DNA from: Chitinophaga parva
GTDB taxonomy: Bacteria; Bacteroidota; Bacteroidia; Chitinophagales; Chitinophagaceae
Length of the DNA: 64,000 nucleotides
Reading direction: 5' to 3'
NCBI RefSeq assembly: GCF_003071345.1
Contig: NZ_QCYK01000001.1
Span: 2,364,334-2,428,333, forward strand
Below are positions 8,431-18,401 of this stretch, in pieces (positions within the stretch are counted from its first letter, which is position 1; every line of letters begins with the position of its first letter). A program made the position numbers and the translations under genes. The notes beneath the pieces are model-generated. The model had not been told where the DNA came from. It searched no databases and saw only the letters and a list, made by a program, of their open reading frames with translations.

Positions 8431-11400
8431 TTAAAAACTGAGGGTGAGGCCACCGGTAAAGGTCTTTACATTCGGGTAGCTGCCAAAGTCAATGCCCTGG
8501 CGGATATCACCGTCAGATGAATTGGACTCGGGATCAATGCCGCTGTAACCGGTAAGTGTAAACAGGTTGGTGGCGCTTACAAATACCTTGATGGCCATGA
8601 TGTTCTTCAGTTTGGATTTAGGGATGTCATAGGACAGGCTCACGTTCTTAAGCCGCACGAAATCTGCTTTTTCCAGGAAGCGGGTGCTCTGGGTAAAGTT
8701 GCGGTTAGTGCTGCTGAAGGCAGGAATATCGGAGGTTTCATTCACCCCGGGGATGTAGCGGTTCTTGATGTCTACCAGTGTTGCTTCGCGTGCATCGCCA
8801 CCGTAGTACATGGCTGCCGCCTTGTTGTAGTTCAGGCGGTCAAAGCCCATGAGGCCCTGGAACAGCAGGTTCAGGGTAAACGCCTTGTAGGTAAAGGTGT
8901 TGTTCCAGCCAAGGGAAGTAGTGGGGATACCACATCCTATCACCCCATAATCGTTTGCATCTATGAGCCCGTCATCGTTCACATCCAGGTAGCGGGAGTC
9001 ACCGGGCTTGGCGCCGTAGGTAGCGGCTTTGCCATCACCGGGCTTCCAGGTGCCCAGGTAAGTGAGGCCCCAGATGGAGCCGAGGGATTTGCCCGGCATT
9101 ACTACAAACTCGGACTGGGGCGACATACCACCACCTATTTTACGCGTGTTCGGATCAAAGATCATGGTCCTGTTGTCACCGATGTACTTAACGCGGTTCC
9201 TGTTGAAAGACACGTTCAGCGAGGATTTCCAGCTGAAGTTGTTATGGGTGATCACGTCTCCCTCGATGGAAAATTCCCAGCCTTTGTTCTGCACTGTGCC
9301 CACGTTGCGGGTAATGCTGTTGCCGCCCAGGTAAAGGGGAAGTGTCTCCGTGAGCAGCAGGTCACGGGTATCTTTTACAAAATAGTCAGCAGTGATATTC
9401 ACCCGGTCCCTGAACAGGCCGATGTCAATGCCTGCATCTTTCTGTTCGGTAGCTTCCCATTTCAGGTCCGGATTGCCAATGTTGTTGAGAATAATCCCGT
9501 TTTGGAAAGTGGAGCTGGTGAAAGAGGCAATACGGTTGGAATAGGAAGAAAAAGTACTGTAAGCGCTCACGGCCTGGTTACCGGTAAGGCCCCAGCTGCC
9601 ACGCAGTTTCAGCATGCTGATGGCCGGTAAGTTTTCCATGAAAGGCTCGTTGGAGATCACCCAGCCTACAGATACGGAGGGGAAATAGCCAAACTTATTG
9701 CTGCCCTGGAAGCGGGAAGAACCATCGCGGCGGATCGCGGCAGAAATGAGGTACTTGTCTTTATATCCATAATTCACGCGGCCTACCAGGGAAAACAGGC
9801 TGGCCTTGGAATAGCCGGAAGCCGGGCTGCCGGGTGTGCCCAGCGCCAGGTTATTCCATTGGAAATTTTCATAGGTAAGGTTAGACGCGCCGGCAGCTGC
9901 ATATTCCAGGGACGACTGCTGGTATTCCGTTACCGCTGTGATATCCAGGCTGTGCACATCTTGGAACAGGTGGTGGTAGTTCAGCGTGTTGGTGTTTTGC
10001 AGGCGTAGTTCTTTGTTGGAGCGCACACTGGCGGTGGAAGTACCGGAATTGGTGGTCTTACCGCCAAAGGATTTATTCGTGTATTCGTTATAGTTACCCC
10101 CGTACTGTACGTTCAGGCTCAGGCCATCCAGGATGTTGAAGCGGAAACCGCCTATCAGGTTGGCCAGCATGCGGTCTGTAACTGCCAGCCGGTCCGTGGT
10201 AAGGGCCACCGGGTTGTAGAAGATGGAGCCCACCGGGTCGGAAACGGTGTACTTGCCGTTAGCCTGGTATACCGGTACCGTGGGAGACCACGTGATAGCC
10301 TGTGCCAATGGGCTGCTGGCGCCATCGGCGGGAATATCCGTGTTTTGAGAAGTGCTGTAAGAGCCGGTGATGTTCAGGAAGGTGGATACCCATTTGGAAA
10401 GGTTGGCGTTGATGTTGGAACGCAGCGTGTAGCGTTTGTAGAAAGAATTTTGGATCACACCATCCTGGTCCAGGTAGTCACCGGAAATAAAGTAGCCGGA
10501 TTTGTCCGTGCCGCCGGAAAGGCTCAGCTGGTACTCCTGTGCGGGCGCGGTGCGGAAGATCTCATTCTGCCAGTTGGTGCCGCCATTGGCGCGGTATTGG
10601 GCTATCTGCGCGTCCGTAAAAGGTTTGGTGGTGCCCACGGCGGTGGCATGTGCATTGGCCGTTTCGGCATAGTCGCCGGCGTCCAGCAGGTCCAGTTTTT
10701 TGATCACGGTAGAAGAGGAGAGACGGCTGGTGAAATCCACTTTCACCGCCCCTTTGCCGCCTTTTTTGGTAGTAACGATGATCACACCGTTTGCACCACG
10801 GCTACCAAAGATGGCAGTGGCCGAGGCGTCTTTCAGCACATCAATGGAGGCAATGTCATTGGGATTGATGGAAGCAAAGTCTGCCCCCACAAACCCATCC
10901 ACCACGTATAGGGGGCTGTTGTCGCCGTTGATAGAGTTGGAGCCGCGTATGCGGATGCGCACGGCGCCCCCGGGTGAACCGGCAGAATTGGTCACCTGTA
11001 CACCGGCGGCCCGGCCTTGCAGTACCTGGTCCAGGCGGTTTACCGGCTGGTCTTTAAAATCCGCTGCGCTTACAGATGAAATGGAATTGGAAAGATCGCC
11101 GCGGCGCTGTTCTCCATAACCCACTACCACGAGTTCATTCATTTTGGAGGCCATGGGTTGCAGTACTACCGGCAGGTTACTTTTGCCTGCCACGGCTACT
11201 TCCGTTCTGGTATAACCAATGGAAGAAACCACCAGCACCGCGTTGTCATCTGCCACTTTAATGGCGTACTCGCCATTCTCATTGGTCACCACGCCATGGT
11301 TGGTACCTTTTACCTGCACGGTTACGCCCGGCAGCGGCTCTCCCTTTTCGTTGGTGATGCGGCCCTTGATCTCCTTGTCCGGCGCTGCATCTGCGGGCGC

Positions 11401-11796
11401 TGCCTGCCCTTCCTTACGCTTGATGATAATGATCTTATCCGTAATGGTGTAGGTAAGCGGCTGGCCCTGGAAGCAGGCATCCAGCGCATCCTGCAGGGGG
11501 GCATCTTTCAGCTGCAGGCTTTGCACTTTCTTGCTGTGCTGCAGTTGCTCATCCGTGTACAGGAAAGTGTAGCCCGTTTGCTGCTGTATCGCTTTAAATA
11601 CCTTGTCGAGAGATGTATTGCGTTGGGAAAGGGTAACTGTTTGTGAATACCCGGCCGCATGTACCTGCAGCAGGGTAATGGTCATCAAAAGCACCGTTAG
11701 TTTCATGATCAGTAACGTTTTGGCTGATAATCGTGGAATCCATCGGGGCCAGGCATAACATCCCCGGCCGCTTTGGGAAAGAAGCGTCAATAGCAT
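8431..11796 (-). CDS. SusC-like TonB-dependent transporter with STN signalling domain
   Basis: 1121 residues. An alternative start at 11706 (MKLTVLLMTITLLQVHAAG) gives a clean signal peptide; the longer start (MLLTLLSQSG...) fits the extended N-terminus common in annotated Chitinophaga SusC proteins. After the signal come an STN domain (about 54-125, which contacts FecR in the periplasm), a carboxypeptidase-regulatory-like domain (about 142-220, ITNEKGEPLPGVTVQVKG), the SusC mark ELVVVGYG (221-228), a plug (about 230-345, with PLYVVDGF) and a 22-strand barrel ending in phenylalanine. It imports oligosaccharides across the outer membrane using TonB energy. Presence of STN and of FecR/sigma genes just upstream means it is a signal transducer too. 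Confidence 0.95.
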   Translation of the reverse strand: MLLTLLSQSGRGCYAWPRWIPRLSAKTLLIMKLTVLLMTITLLQVHAAGYSQTVTLSQRNTSLDKVFKAIQQQTGYTFLYTDEQLQHSKKVQSLQLKDAPLQDALDACFQGQPLTYTITDKIIIIKRKEGQAAPADAAPDKEIKGRITNEKGEPLPGVTVQVKGTNHGVVTNENGEYAIKVADDNAVLVVSSIGYTRTEVAVAGKSNLPVVLQPMASKMNELVVVGYGEQRRGDLSNSISSVSAADFKDQPVNRLDQVLQGRAAGVQVTNSAGSPGGAVRIRIRGSNSINGDNSPLYVVDGFVGADFASINPNDIASIDVLKDASATAIFGSRGANGVIIVTTKKGGKGAVKVDFTSRLSSSTVIKKLDLLDAGDYAETANAHATAVGTTKPFTDAQIAQYRANGGTNWQNEIFRTAPAQEYQLSLSGGTDKSGYFISGDYLDQDGVIQNSFYKRYTLRSNINANLSKWVSTFLNITGSYSTSQNTDIPADGASSPLAQAITWSPTVPVYQANGKYTVSDPVGSIFYNPVALTTDRLAVTDRMLANLIGGFRFNILDGLSLNVQYGGNYNEYTNKSFGGKTTNSGTSTASVRSNKELRLQNTNTLNYHHLFQDVHSLDITAVTEYQQSSLEYAAAGASNLTYENFQWNNLALGTPGSPASGYSKASLFSLVGRVNYGYKDKYLISAAIRRDGSSRFQGSNKFGYFPSVSVGWVISNEPFMENLPAISMLKLRGSWGLTGNQAVSAYSTFSSYSNRIASFTSSTFQNGIILNNIGNPDLKWEATEQKDAGIDIGLFRDRVNITADYFVKDTRDLLLTETLPLYLGGNSITRNVGTVQNKGWEFSIEGDVITHNNFSWKSSLNVSFNRNRVKYIGDNRTMIFDPNTRKIGGGMSPQSEFVVMPGKSLGSIWGLTYLGTWKPGDGKAATYGAKPGDSRYLDVNDDGLIDANDYGVIGCGIPTTSLGWNNTFTYKAFTLNLLFQGLMGFDRLNYNKAAAMYYGGDAREATLVDIKNRYIPGVNETSDIPAFSSTNRNFTQSTRFLEKADFVRLKNVSLSYDIPKSKLKNIMAIKVFVSATNLFTLTGYSGIDPESNSSDGDIRQGIDFGSYPNVKTFTGGLTLSF

Positions 11797-11974
11797 ACAT
11801 TTGTATGGTTTGGGTGAAATAATGATAATTGTCTACGCGATTGTGATTACAGGCCCGGACTTCAGCCGGTGCGGTGCAACGCCCCGGCTTTTTTGTGCCT
11901 GTATGGCTGGTAAGATTTGGTTTCAGGGACTCATTAGTGCGTGGAATTTTTTATAACGTGGCAGAAAAAAATTG

Positions 11975-13180
11975 TCAGGGCGATACGATCAGTTGCTTCC
12001 CTTTGATCTCAAAATGTACTTCCCCGGTCAGTTCCATCATTTTTAAGACCTGCGATACCGGTACGTTCCTGGGTATGATGCCCCGAAAGTGCGCCAGCAC
12101 CGGCGCTTTGTATACAACGTCCACATCGTACCAGCGCGAAATGAGGCGCATGGCGGATTGTATGTCATTGCCCGCCAGTTGCAGGTAGCCATTTTTCCAG
12201 GCGGTAGCTTCTTCTGTGTTTACTTCTTCTATAGTAAGATGGCCGGCCGTTTTGTCCAGCAGCGCGCCCTGCCCCGGGTGTAGCTGCTTGTTATTGTCAT
12301 GGCTGCTTACCCGCACGGCGCCTTCCAGCAGCGTGGTGCGCACCTCCGGCTCATCTTCATACGCCATGATGTTAAAGTGGGTTCCCAGCACCGCTACATC
12401 CATGCTATCTGCACCGGTCAGCACATTTACATGAAAGGGATGGTTGGCATTGCCGGCTACTTCAAAATAGGCTTCGCCCTGCAGGGTTACCCGCCGTTCC
12501 GTACCGGTAAAGGCAACGGGGTATTGCAGGGTACTGGCGGCATTGAGCCATACTTGGGTGCCATCGGGCAGTGTTACCTGGAACTGGCCACCACGGGGCG
12601 TGCGCAAGGTGTTGAAGGGCGCGGGGGCGTTGTTGTTGCCAGTTTGCCGGTAGGTCAGTTGTCCGGCGCCGGGGCTCACCACCTGGGTATTGCCCTGCCG
12701 GGGCAGCGTGCTGCCACCGGTGCTGTCCAGCGGCACCTGCGTACCGTCTGCCAGCGTAAGCATGGCGCGGTTGCCACCGGGGGCCACATCCTGCACCGCT
12801 GTTACCGGCGCCATGGCCACCGGTTTGGAAGCTGGTTTGCGCAGCAGCCAATAACCGCCGCCCACTACCAGCAAACCCGCTACCACAGCGGCTACCAGGC
12901 GGGTGCGATGGTGTAGCGGGATTATTTTGGCGGGTGGCGCCGTGATGCCGGCCGGGTGGTCTGCCGCCAGGATACTGCCGGCTACCTGGTCCCAGCGGGC
13001 TTCATCATAGGCATCCGTTGCGGCAGGCAGGATATTGCGCAGCAATATTTCTACCTGTTGCGCCGTGGCGCCGGTCATATCTTCCGCTACGAGGTCTGAT
13101 AATTCCTGTAATTCCAGGGGAGTGGCATTACCGTGCAACACCTGTTGTACCAGGTATGCTAAGCGATCTTGAGTGGACAA
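11975..13180 (-). CDS. FecR-type anti-sigma factor
   Basis: 401 residues: an N-terminal cytoplasmic sigma-binding region (1-90), one membrane helix (about 94-113, RLVAAVVAGLLVVGGG), and a periplasmic FecR domain (PRGGQFQVTLPDGTQVWLNA, then EAYFEVAGNANHPFHV and VLGTHFNIMAY), ending in a DUF4974-type domain (MRLISRWYDVDVVYKAPV) that resembles STN. It sits between the ECF sigma gene and susC. By analogy with FecIRA, substrate-loaded SusC binds FecR through its STN domain and frees the sigma factor. No anomaly seen. Confidence 0.95.
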   Translation of the reverse strand: MSTQDRLAYLVQQVLHGNATPLELQELSDLVAEDMTGATAQQVEILLRNILPAATDAYDEARWDQVAGSILAADHPAGITAPPAKIIPLHHRTRLVAAVVAGLLVVGGGYWLLRKPASKPVAMAPVTAVQDVAPGGNRAMLTLADGTQVPLDSTGGSTLPRQGNTQVVSPGAGQLTYRQTGNNNAPAPFNTLRTPRGGQFQVTLPDGTQVWLNAASTLQYPVAFTGTERRVTLQGEAYFEVAGNANHPFHVNVLTGADSMDVAVLGTHFNIMAYEDEPEVRTTLLEGAVRVSSHDNNKQLHPGQGALLDKTAGHLTIEEVNTEEATAWKNGYLQLAGNDIQSAMRLISRWYDVDVVYKAPVLAHFRGIIPRNVPVSQVLKMMELTGEVHFEIKGKQLIVSP

Positions 13181-13248
13181 TCTGTTTATCTTTTAAATGA
13201 CGAGATCAGTATGAACGTGGATATCTTAACGTGGACCTGCGCCGGCAC

Positions 13249-13281
13249 AAAAAAAGCCCGCGTCTATGAGAACAGACGCGC
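13249..13281 (-). terminator. Terminator between ECF sigma and fecR
   Basis: Inverted repeat CGCGTCT (13259-13265) / AGACGCG (13274-13280), followed on the minus strand by GGGC and a seven-T run (13255-13249). It lies between the sigma stop and the FecR start, so the sigma gene may form its own short transcript, with fecR-susCD reached by read-through or a separate promoter. Confidence 0.7.
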
Positions 13282-13319
13282 TGCAAAACATTTAGGACCT
13301 ATCGTCCCCAAATTTTTTT

Positions 13320-13928
13320 TTAAGGCCACAGCCAGGCGGCCAGCAACACGGAAACGAGGTGGCCGGCCGCTTCGAGGTGCTTGCGGATGAACTGGAGGGA
13401 ACGGACCAGGGAATTTTTGACCGTGTTGGGTGAAAGGCCTAACCGGGCGGCTATTTCAGGGATCTTCAGCCCGCGCTCGCGGCTGAGCAGGTAAATGCGT
13501 TTGGCCTGGGGCGGCAGCATGCTGATGGCATCGCCCACTGCTTTGGCCATGGCGGTGTAGGCCACGGCGTCTTCCGTCGTGTTGGCATCGGCGCCGGAGG
13601 GTCCGTCTGCCAGCACATGCAGGGCTTTGTGATGCACGGCCTGCTTACGGAGGAAAGAGAATGACTGGTTGAAAACAATGCGCAGCAGCCAGGCGCGCGG
13701 GCTTTCTATGGCGGGCAACTGGTCCCGGTTGATCCATAAACGCAAAAAGGTTTCCTGGATAATATCGTCAGTAACGGCGGCGGTACGGGTGAGATGGAGC
13801 ACCAGCGGGCGCAGCTCGGGCACGTAGCGGTGAAAGAGCTGCCGGAAGGCAGTTTCATCGCCCCCGGCAATCTGGTGGAATAGGTCTTTATCGTCAAGTA
13901 AGCCCGCGTGCATGATAGATAGCCTCAC
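13320..13928 (-). CDS. ECF RNA polymerase sigma factor (RpoE-like, PUL-associated)
   Basis: Up to 202 residues; the start may be at 13928 or at the internal MHAG (13913). Sigma region 2 is seen in AFRQLFHRYVPELRPLVLHL followed by TDDIIQETFLRLWINRD, and region 4 in MLPPQAKRIYLLSRERGL followed by IPEIAARLGLSPNTVKNSL, the helix-turn-helix that reads -35. It would direct transcription of the fecR-susC-susD-GH16 genes next to it and is held by FecR. It follows the two-component response regulator gene by 55 bp on the same strand. Confidence 0.95.
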   Translation of the reverse strand: MRLSIMHAGLLDDKDLFHQIAGGDETAFRQLFHRYVPELRPLVLHLTRTAAVTDDIIQETFLRLWINRDQLPAIESPRAWLLRIVFNQSFSFLRKQAVHHKALHVLADGPSGADANTTEDAVAYTAMAKAVGDAISMLPPQAKRIYLLSRERGLKIPEIAARLGLSPNTVKNSLVRSLQFIRKHLEAAGHLVSVLLAAWLWP

Positions 13929-13983
13929 TAAAGTAGGAAAATTTCATTACCGGTTCGCATTTTCCACTTTAATGGTAACGTAC

Positions 13984-15903
13984 TCATTCCCTGTACTCCT
14001 TCCGTATCCCCAATTTTTTCATCCTTGTTTTCAAGGTAGATGGCGGCAGGTTCAGGATCTCCGCAGCCGCACCTTGTCCCCACACCCTGCCGTTGCATTT
14101 GCGCAGCACCGCAATAATGTAATCCCGCTCGTTTTCCTGGATGGTCTTCATCCGCGAGGGCTCCATGCCACCAGGGGCGCTGGTTTCATATGGGTGGGGC
14201 AGCGCCACATCTTCGATCACCGTGCCCTTTGCCAGCAGCACATGCCGCTCTACCAGGTGCTCCAGTTCCCGGATATTCCCCGGCCAGTGATAGGCCAGCA
14301 TTTTTTTAAGCGCATGCGCAGAGAAGCCGGTGATCTTTTTGCCTGTTTTGCGGTTGTATTGTGCAATGAAATGCTGTGCCAGCGCAGGAATATCCTCGTA
14401 CCGCTGGCGCAGGGGGGGCAGCGTTACCGGGAATACATTCAGCCGGTAATAAAGATCCAGGCGGAAGCGCCCCTCGGCCACTTCTTTTTCCAGGTTCTTA
14501 TTGGTAGCCGCAATAATGCGCACATCAATGCGGATGGTATCTGTACCACCCACTCTTTCAATTTCTTTCTCCTGCAGCACCCGCAATAATTTTGCCTGCA
14601 GTTCCAGCGGCATTTCCCCTATTTCGTCCAGGAAGATGGTCCCTTTGTCTGCCTTTTCAAACTTACCTGTGCGCTTTTCACTGGCGCCGGTAAAGGCGCC
14701 TCTTTCATGACCAAAAAGTTCTGACTCGATCAGGCTTGCCGGCAGGGCGGCGCAGTTCACTTTGATGAATGGCTTTCCCTGCCTGGGTGATAAGGCGTGT
14801 ATGCAGTCTGCGATCTTTTCCTTGCCGGTGCCGCTTTCCCCCAGCAGTATCACCGAGGTGTCTGTGGGCGCCACCTGTGATACATGGTCCACCACACCCA
14901 GCATGGCCGCGCTATGGCCTACCATGCCTTCAAAACCTTTTGCCTCCGTGGGTGCTGTTATCGCAACAGTGGCCTTTGATGCACCGGTAACTGCACCGGA
15001 CAAATGTTTTTCAATACCTTTTTGCAGTGCATCCTGTACCCGGGTTAACAATGAAACATGATCATTGTGATAAGCATCCGGCTTGCGGCTGTACAGGTCC
15101 AGGGTAAAGGATTTACCGCCTGCCAGTTGCACGGGTATGGTGAAAAGTGAATGCATGTTGAAGGTGCCCGTTAATAACCGGTGTAATGGAGCAGTTTCAT
15201 AAACGGCAGGCAGCGCACCTGCATTGTAAAAAGCGGGCAGGGCTGCGCTGTCTTGTGCATGCCGCCGGGCTTCCGGTGTTTTACCGGTGATGTTGTGAAG
15301 GGCCGTTGCATCTATTTTTTGATATTCATTGAGGCCCACACGCAAATAGCTGATCCACGGCAATCGCAACCGGGTAGCATCATCCGGGCTGGCCACCAGG
15401 TAATCAAACGGTATACCCGGTTGAAGGGTAGTGGTGAGATCGAGCATTTTTTGCTCCCAGCCGGCAGTGCTGGCCAGGATGCGGGCAATGTTTTGCTGCG
15501 TGGTAGCTTCTTTCCGGTGTTGGGTTTCAACGCTGTGCTCATGGCGGTACCTGGCAATTTCCAGCATCACCAGCAGGTCTTTTTCGCGCACGGGTTTTAC
15601 CAGGAAGCCGTAAGGTTGCGTAGCTTTTGCTGCATGCAGGATCTCTTCGTTGGAATTGGCAGACAGGTATACGAAAGGCAGATGGTCTTCCGCCAGTTGC
15701 CTGGCCAGGTCTATACCTGTTTGCCGGCCCTTGAGCAGGATATCCAGTAACACAAAGTGAGGACGGTCTTTGCGGATCATTTCCTGCGCTTCTGTAACGG
15801 TGCGTGCTGTGCCTGTTACAGTGTATCCTCCCTTTGTCAGCATGAGACGGAAATAATCCGCTTCTACAAACTGGTCTTCTACAATGAGAATTTTCTGTTT
15901 CAT
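13984..15903 (-). CDS. Response regulator with sigma-54 activator (NtrC-like) and Fis HTH domains
   Basis: 639 residues. Receiver domain 1-120 with phospho-acceptor D54 (VLLDILLKG) and K104 in FLVKP. A poorly conserved GAF-like middle (about 135-300). AAA+ domain from about 326 with Walker A GESGTGKE (355-362), the sigma-54 contact loop GAFTGA (402-407) and Walker B GTIFLDEIGEM (421-431). C-terminal Fis-type HTH (AAAEILNLPPSTLKTRMKK). It should activate sigma-54 promoters after phosphorylation by the kinase next door: the kinase stop and this start overlap as ATGA. The AAA+ essentials are intact. Its targets are unknown; no good -24/-12 site was found before the sigma or kinase genes. Confidence 0.95.
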   Translation of the reverse strand: MKQKILIVEDQFVEADYFRLMLTKGGYTVTGTARTVTEAQEMIRKDRPHFVLLDILLKGRQTGIDLARQLAEDHLPFVYLSANSNEEILHAAKATQPYGFLVKPVREKDLLVMLEIARYRHEHSVETQHRKEATTQQNIARILASTAGWEQKMLDLTTTLQPGIPFDYLVASPDDATRLRLPWISYLRVGLNEYQKIDATALHNITGKTPEARRHAQDSAALPAFYNAGALPAVYETAPLHRLLTGTFNMHSLFTIPVQLAGGKSFTLDLYSRKPDAYHNDHVSLLTRVQDALQKGIEKHLSGAVTGASKATVAITAPTEAKGFEGMVGHSAAMLGVVDHVSQVAPTDTSVILLGESGTGKEKIADCIHALSPRQGKPFIKVNCAALPASLIESELFGHERGAFTGASEKRTGKFEKADKGTIFLDEIGEMPLELQAKLLRVLQEKEIERVGGTDTIRIDVRIIAATNKNLEKEVAEGRFRLDLYYRLNVFPVTLPPLRQRYEDIPALAQHFIAQYNRKTGKKITGFSAHALKKMLAYHWPGNIRELEHLVERHVLLAKGTVIEDVALPHPYETSAPGGMEPSRMKTIQENERDYIIAVLRKCNGRVWGQGAAAEILNLPPSTLKTRMKKLGIRKEYRE

Positions 15904-18152
15904 ATCAGGTTAGTTAAATCAGCGGTGGCGGAATAAGATGCATCGCTGGTAGTAAAATGATAAGGGAAGGCAACCTGGATCTCCGTGCCCCCGTTACTGT
16001 GTATAGAAAGGTGCCCGTCCATATCACCGGTAAGGCCCTGCATCAGCCGCATGCCCATAGACGATACGTGGTCCTGGTCAAAATTTGCCGGGAGGCCTAC
16101 GCCGTTGTCTTTGATCAGCAATACCAGTTCATGGTCCCGGTTCCTTTTAAGGGTGATGGTAATAATGCCTGCCCGGCTGCCGGGGAATGCGTATTTGATG
16201 GCGTTGGTAACGGCTTCATTCAGCAGGAGGCCAAGGGGGATAGAATGTGCGATGTCCAGTTCCACCGGTGCTACCTGCAGGTTAAACTGGATGACCGGTT
16301 TGATGTTGAAGCTGTCCCGCAGGTAGCTCACCAGTTCGGGAATGTACTCCGCCATGTTGATGGCAGATAATTTTTCTGTTTGATACAGTTTCTGGTGAAT
16401 GAGTGACATGGCCTGCACCCGGTGCTGACTGTCGGAAAGAGCGTTTACGGCCTCTTCGCTTTTCAGGTAGCCGGATTGTGTGCCCAGGAGGCCTTGCACG
16501 ATCTGGAAGTTATTCTTCACCCGGTGATGGATCTCTTTTACCAGCCATTCTTTTTCCGCCACCAGTTTTTGCAGGGAAAGGTTGTTCTTTTCTATCTCTT
16601 TCTGTTGCACGCGCAGTTGCTGGTTGGTGCGCTGTTTTAACCTGGAATAATTGATCAGCAGCCCGGTGATGATGATCAGCAGCAGGATCACACCCAGGAT
16701 CCAGTTGCGCGTTTGGTTGGCCCTCACCAGTTCACTGCTTTGTACTTTGGCTTTCTGATTCAGCAGTTCAATGTTCTTTTCTTTCAATAAAATATCCTGG
16801 TCCTTTTTATTGGTTTCATAGAGCACATTCATCTGTGCAATATGATGGGTTTTTTCCTTGTTGAAAATAGAGTCCTTCAAAATAGCATACCGGTGGAAAT
16901 GGCGGAAGGCATCCCGGAAATCCCCTACTGCGGAGTCCAGGCGTACCCATGCTATCTGGTTGGCGGCAAGTTGTATCAAAGTAGAATTTGTGGATAGCAG
17001 TTTTTCATCTGCCTCCAGGTACTGGCGGGCCAGCGCATGCTGCCCGCTTGCCAGCAGGTAGTCAATTTCCGCACCGTACACGCTCCGGGCCGCGTCATTT
17101 TCCAGTGTACGGCCTTTGGTGAGTTGTTGCAGCCGGTTAAACTGCCGTTGTGCATTCGGTATGTCTTTCAGCACACTGTAGTTGGCAAGAAAACTGGTAG
17201 TGTAAAGCACCAGGTAGGGCGTGTCTGCATTTGGGTATTTCCGCAGGATGTTGCCCAGGTGCTGGTTGCACTCCATGTACTTCCGCTGGCGGATCAGGTT
17301 ATTGCCATAATTGAAGCCGATGAGATAAATGTCGTTGTAAGATTTATACTTTTCCGCTACCGCCAGCGCTTTTGCATAATAGCTGGCGGAAGTAACATAT
17401 TCGTTGAGATAATAATAAGTGATGCCGAGGTGGTTGTAAACGGTGCATACCTGGAGGGTGGTATCATGGGCCTTCTCCGCAGCCTGGATAGCCAGCAGCC
17501 CGTATTGTACTGCGTCGTTGAGGTTACCGAGGCTGCAGGAAACATCGCCCATCAGGTCATACATGCGCTCCAGGTCCTGGGCGTTGATAGACTGGTAGAG
17601 TTTCAACGCCTGCTTCAATTCCACCAGGGACTGTGCATAGTCGCCGTAGATCTGCCGTGCATCAGCCAGTTCCCGCAGTGCGTCTGCTTCCTTGCGGATA
17701 TTGCCTGCTGCATGAAAAGCCGCAACAGATTTTTCGATGTAGCGCATCTTCTCGGGGTATTGCTGCTCTGAAATGTTGTAGTAGCCAGACATTTCCCAAT
17801 AGGCAAAGCCAAGGTCCGTGAGCAGCCGTGCGTCTGCAAATACTTGGATGGCATGGGCCACATATGCTTTCGCTTTGTCCCTTTGCTGCGCTTTAGATAA
17901 AGCTTTTGAGATCGCCATATCACTGTTGCCGGTGCCGGCTGCATCTTTGTGTGTGGCGGCAATGGCGGCTGCCTGTTGTGCGAGCAGCAAGGCGCTGTCT
18001 ATGCCTGCTTTGTCATCCCGGTGCAGGTAATAATCATCGCTTTGCTGCAGCAGGCGGTTTATGGTGGTGGTATCGTTGGTAAGGTGTAATTGGCCGTGGG
18101 CACGCGAATGCAGGCCAGCTACAAAGATCAGCGCTATCAGTAGCCTACGCAT
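15900..18152 (-). CDS. TPR-containing histidine kinase, HisKA_2 type
   Basis: 750 residues. Signal peptide (MRRLLIALIFVAGLHSRA), a periplasmic tetratricopeptide region (about 40-430, e.g. LAIQAAEKAHDTTLQVCTV and HLGITYYYLNEY), one membrane helix (WILGVILLLIIITGLLINY), a coiled linker, then a HisKA_2 dimerisation domain with EIHHRVKNN (phospho-histidine near H542) and an HATPase_c domain with N box NEAVTNAIKYAF and G box DNGVGLP. TPR sensor kinases of this build are frequent in Bacteroidota. It is co-translated with the NtrC-like regulator (ATGA overlap). The signal sensed is not evident; the PUL on the same strand suggests a nutrient or envelope cue. Confidence 0.93.
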   Translation of the reverse strand: MRRLLIALIFVAGLHSRAHGQLHLTNDTTTINRLLQQSDDYYLHRDDKAGIDSALLLAQQAAAIAATHKDAAGTGNSDMAISKALSKAQQRDKAKAYVAHAIQVFADARLLTDLGFAYWEMSGYYNISEQQYPEKMRYIEKSVAAFHAAGNIRKEADALRELADARQIYGDYAQSLVELKQALKLYQSINAQDLERMYDLMGDVSCSLGNLNDAVQYGLLAIQAAEKAHDTTLQVCTVYNHLGITYYYLNEYVTSASYYAKALAVAEKYKSYNDIYLIGFNYGNNLIRQRKYMECNQHLGNILRKYPNADTPYLVLYTTSFLANYSVLKDIPNAQRQFNRLQQLTKGRTLENDAARSVYGAEIDYLLASGQHALARQYLEADEKLLSTNSTLIQLAANQIAWVRLDSAVGDFRDAFRHFHRYAILKDSIFNKEKTHHIAQMNVLYETNKKDQDILLKEKNIELLNQKAKVQSSELVRANQTRNWILGVILLLIIITGLLINYSRLKQRTNQQLRVQQKEIEKNNLSLQKLVAEKEWLVKEIHHRVKNNFQIVQGLLGTQSGYLKSEEAVNALSDSQHRVQAMSLIHQKLYQTEKLSAINMAEYIPELVSYLRDSFNIKPVIQFNLQVAPVELDIAHSIPLGLLLNEAVTNAIKYAFPGSRAGIITITLKRNRDHELVLLIKDNGVGLPANFDQDHVSSMGMRLMQGLTGDMDGHLSIHSNGGTEIQVAFPYHFTTSDASYSATADLTNLI

Positions 18153-18401
18153 GAGGTGTGTTTTTTAATCAATGCTCTTCAGTGCCATGAGAATTGGGGA
18201 GAGCCGGTGCCGGCGGATTAAAGATACATATTCCACCCAGCGTTTACAGGAAATTTTTGGCATTCACGAAATGTCACGATCCTGCCACCGCCACCGCGGT
18301 ATGCCGCGGTAACAACGTTGCTGTTTTTTTTATCCGGCTCGTTATCAATGGATTGTATTGCTGGCATTTGCGTTGCCTGCATTGGTGCATTAATCACTGC
18401 C

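Noticed and set aside
11864..11896. Plus-strand hairpin with T6 (AGCCGG/CCGGCT) between fecR and susC of PUL 1
   Set aside because: It has the form of a terminator only on the plus strand, where no gene ends; it may be chance or end an antisense transcript.
18153..18240. TGGCAC-containing sequence before the histidine kinase as a sigma-54 promoter
   Set aside because: The distance between GG and GC is 9 and not 10, and the TT before GC is missing, so it does not fit -24/-12.
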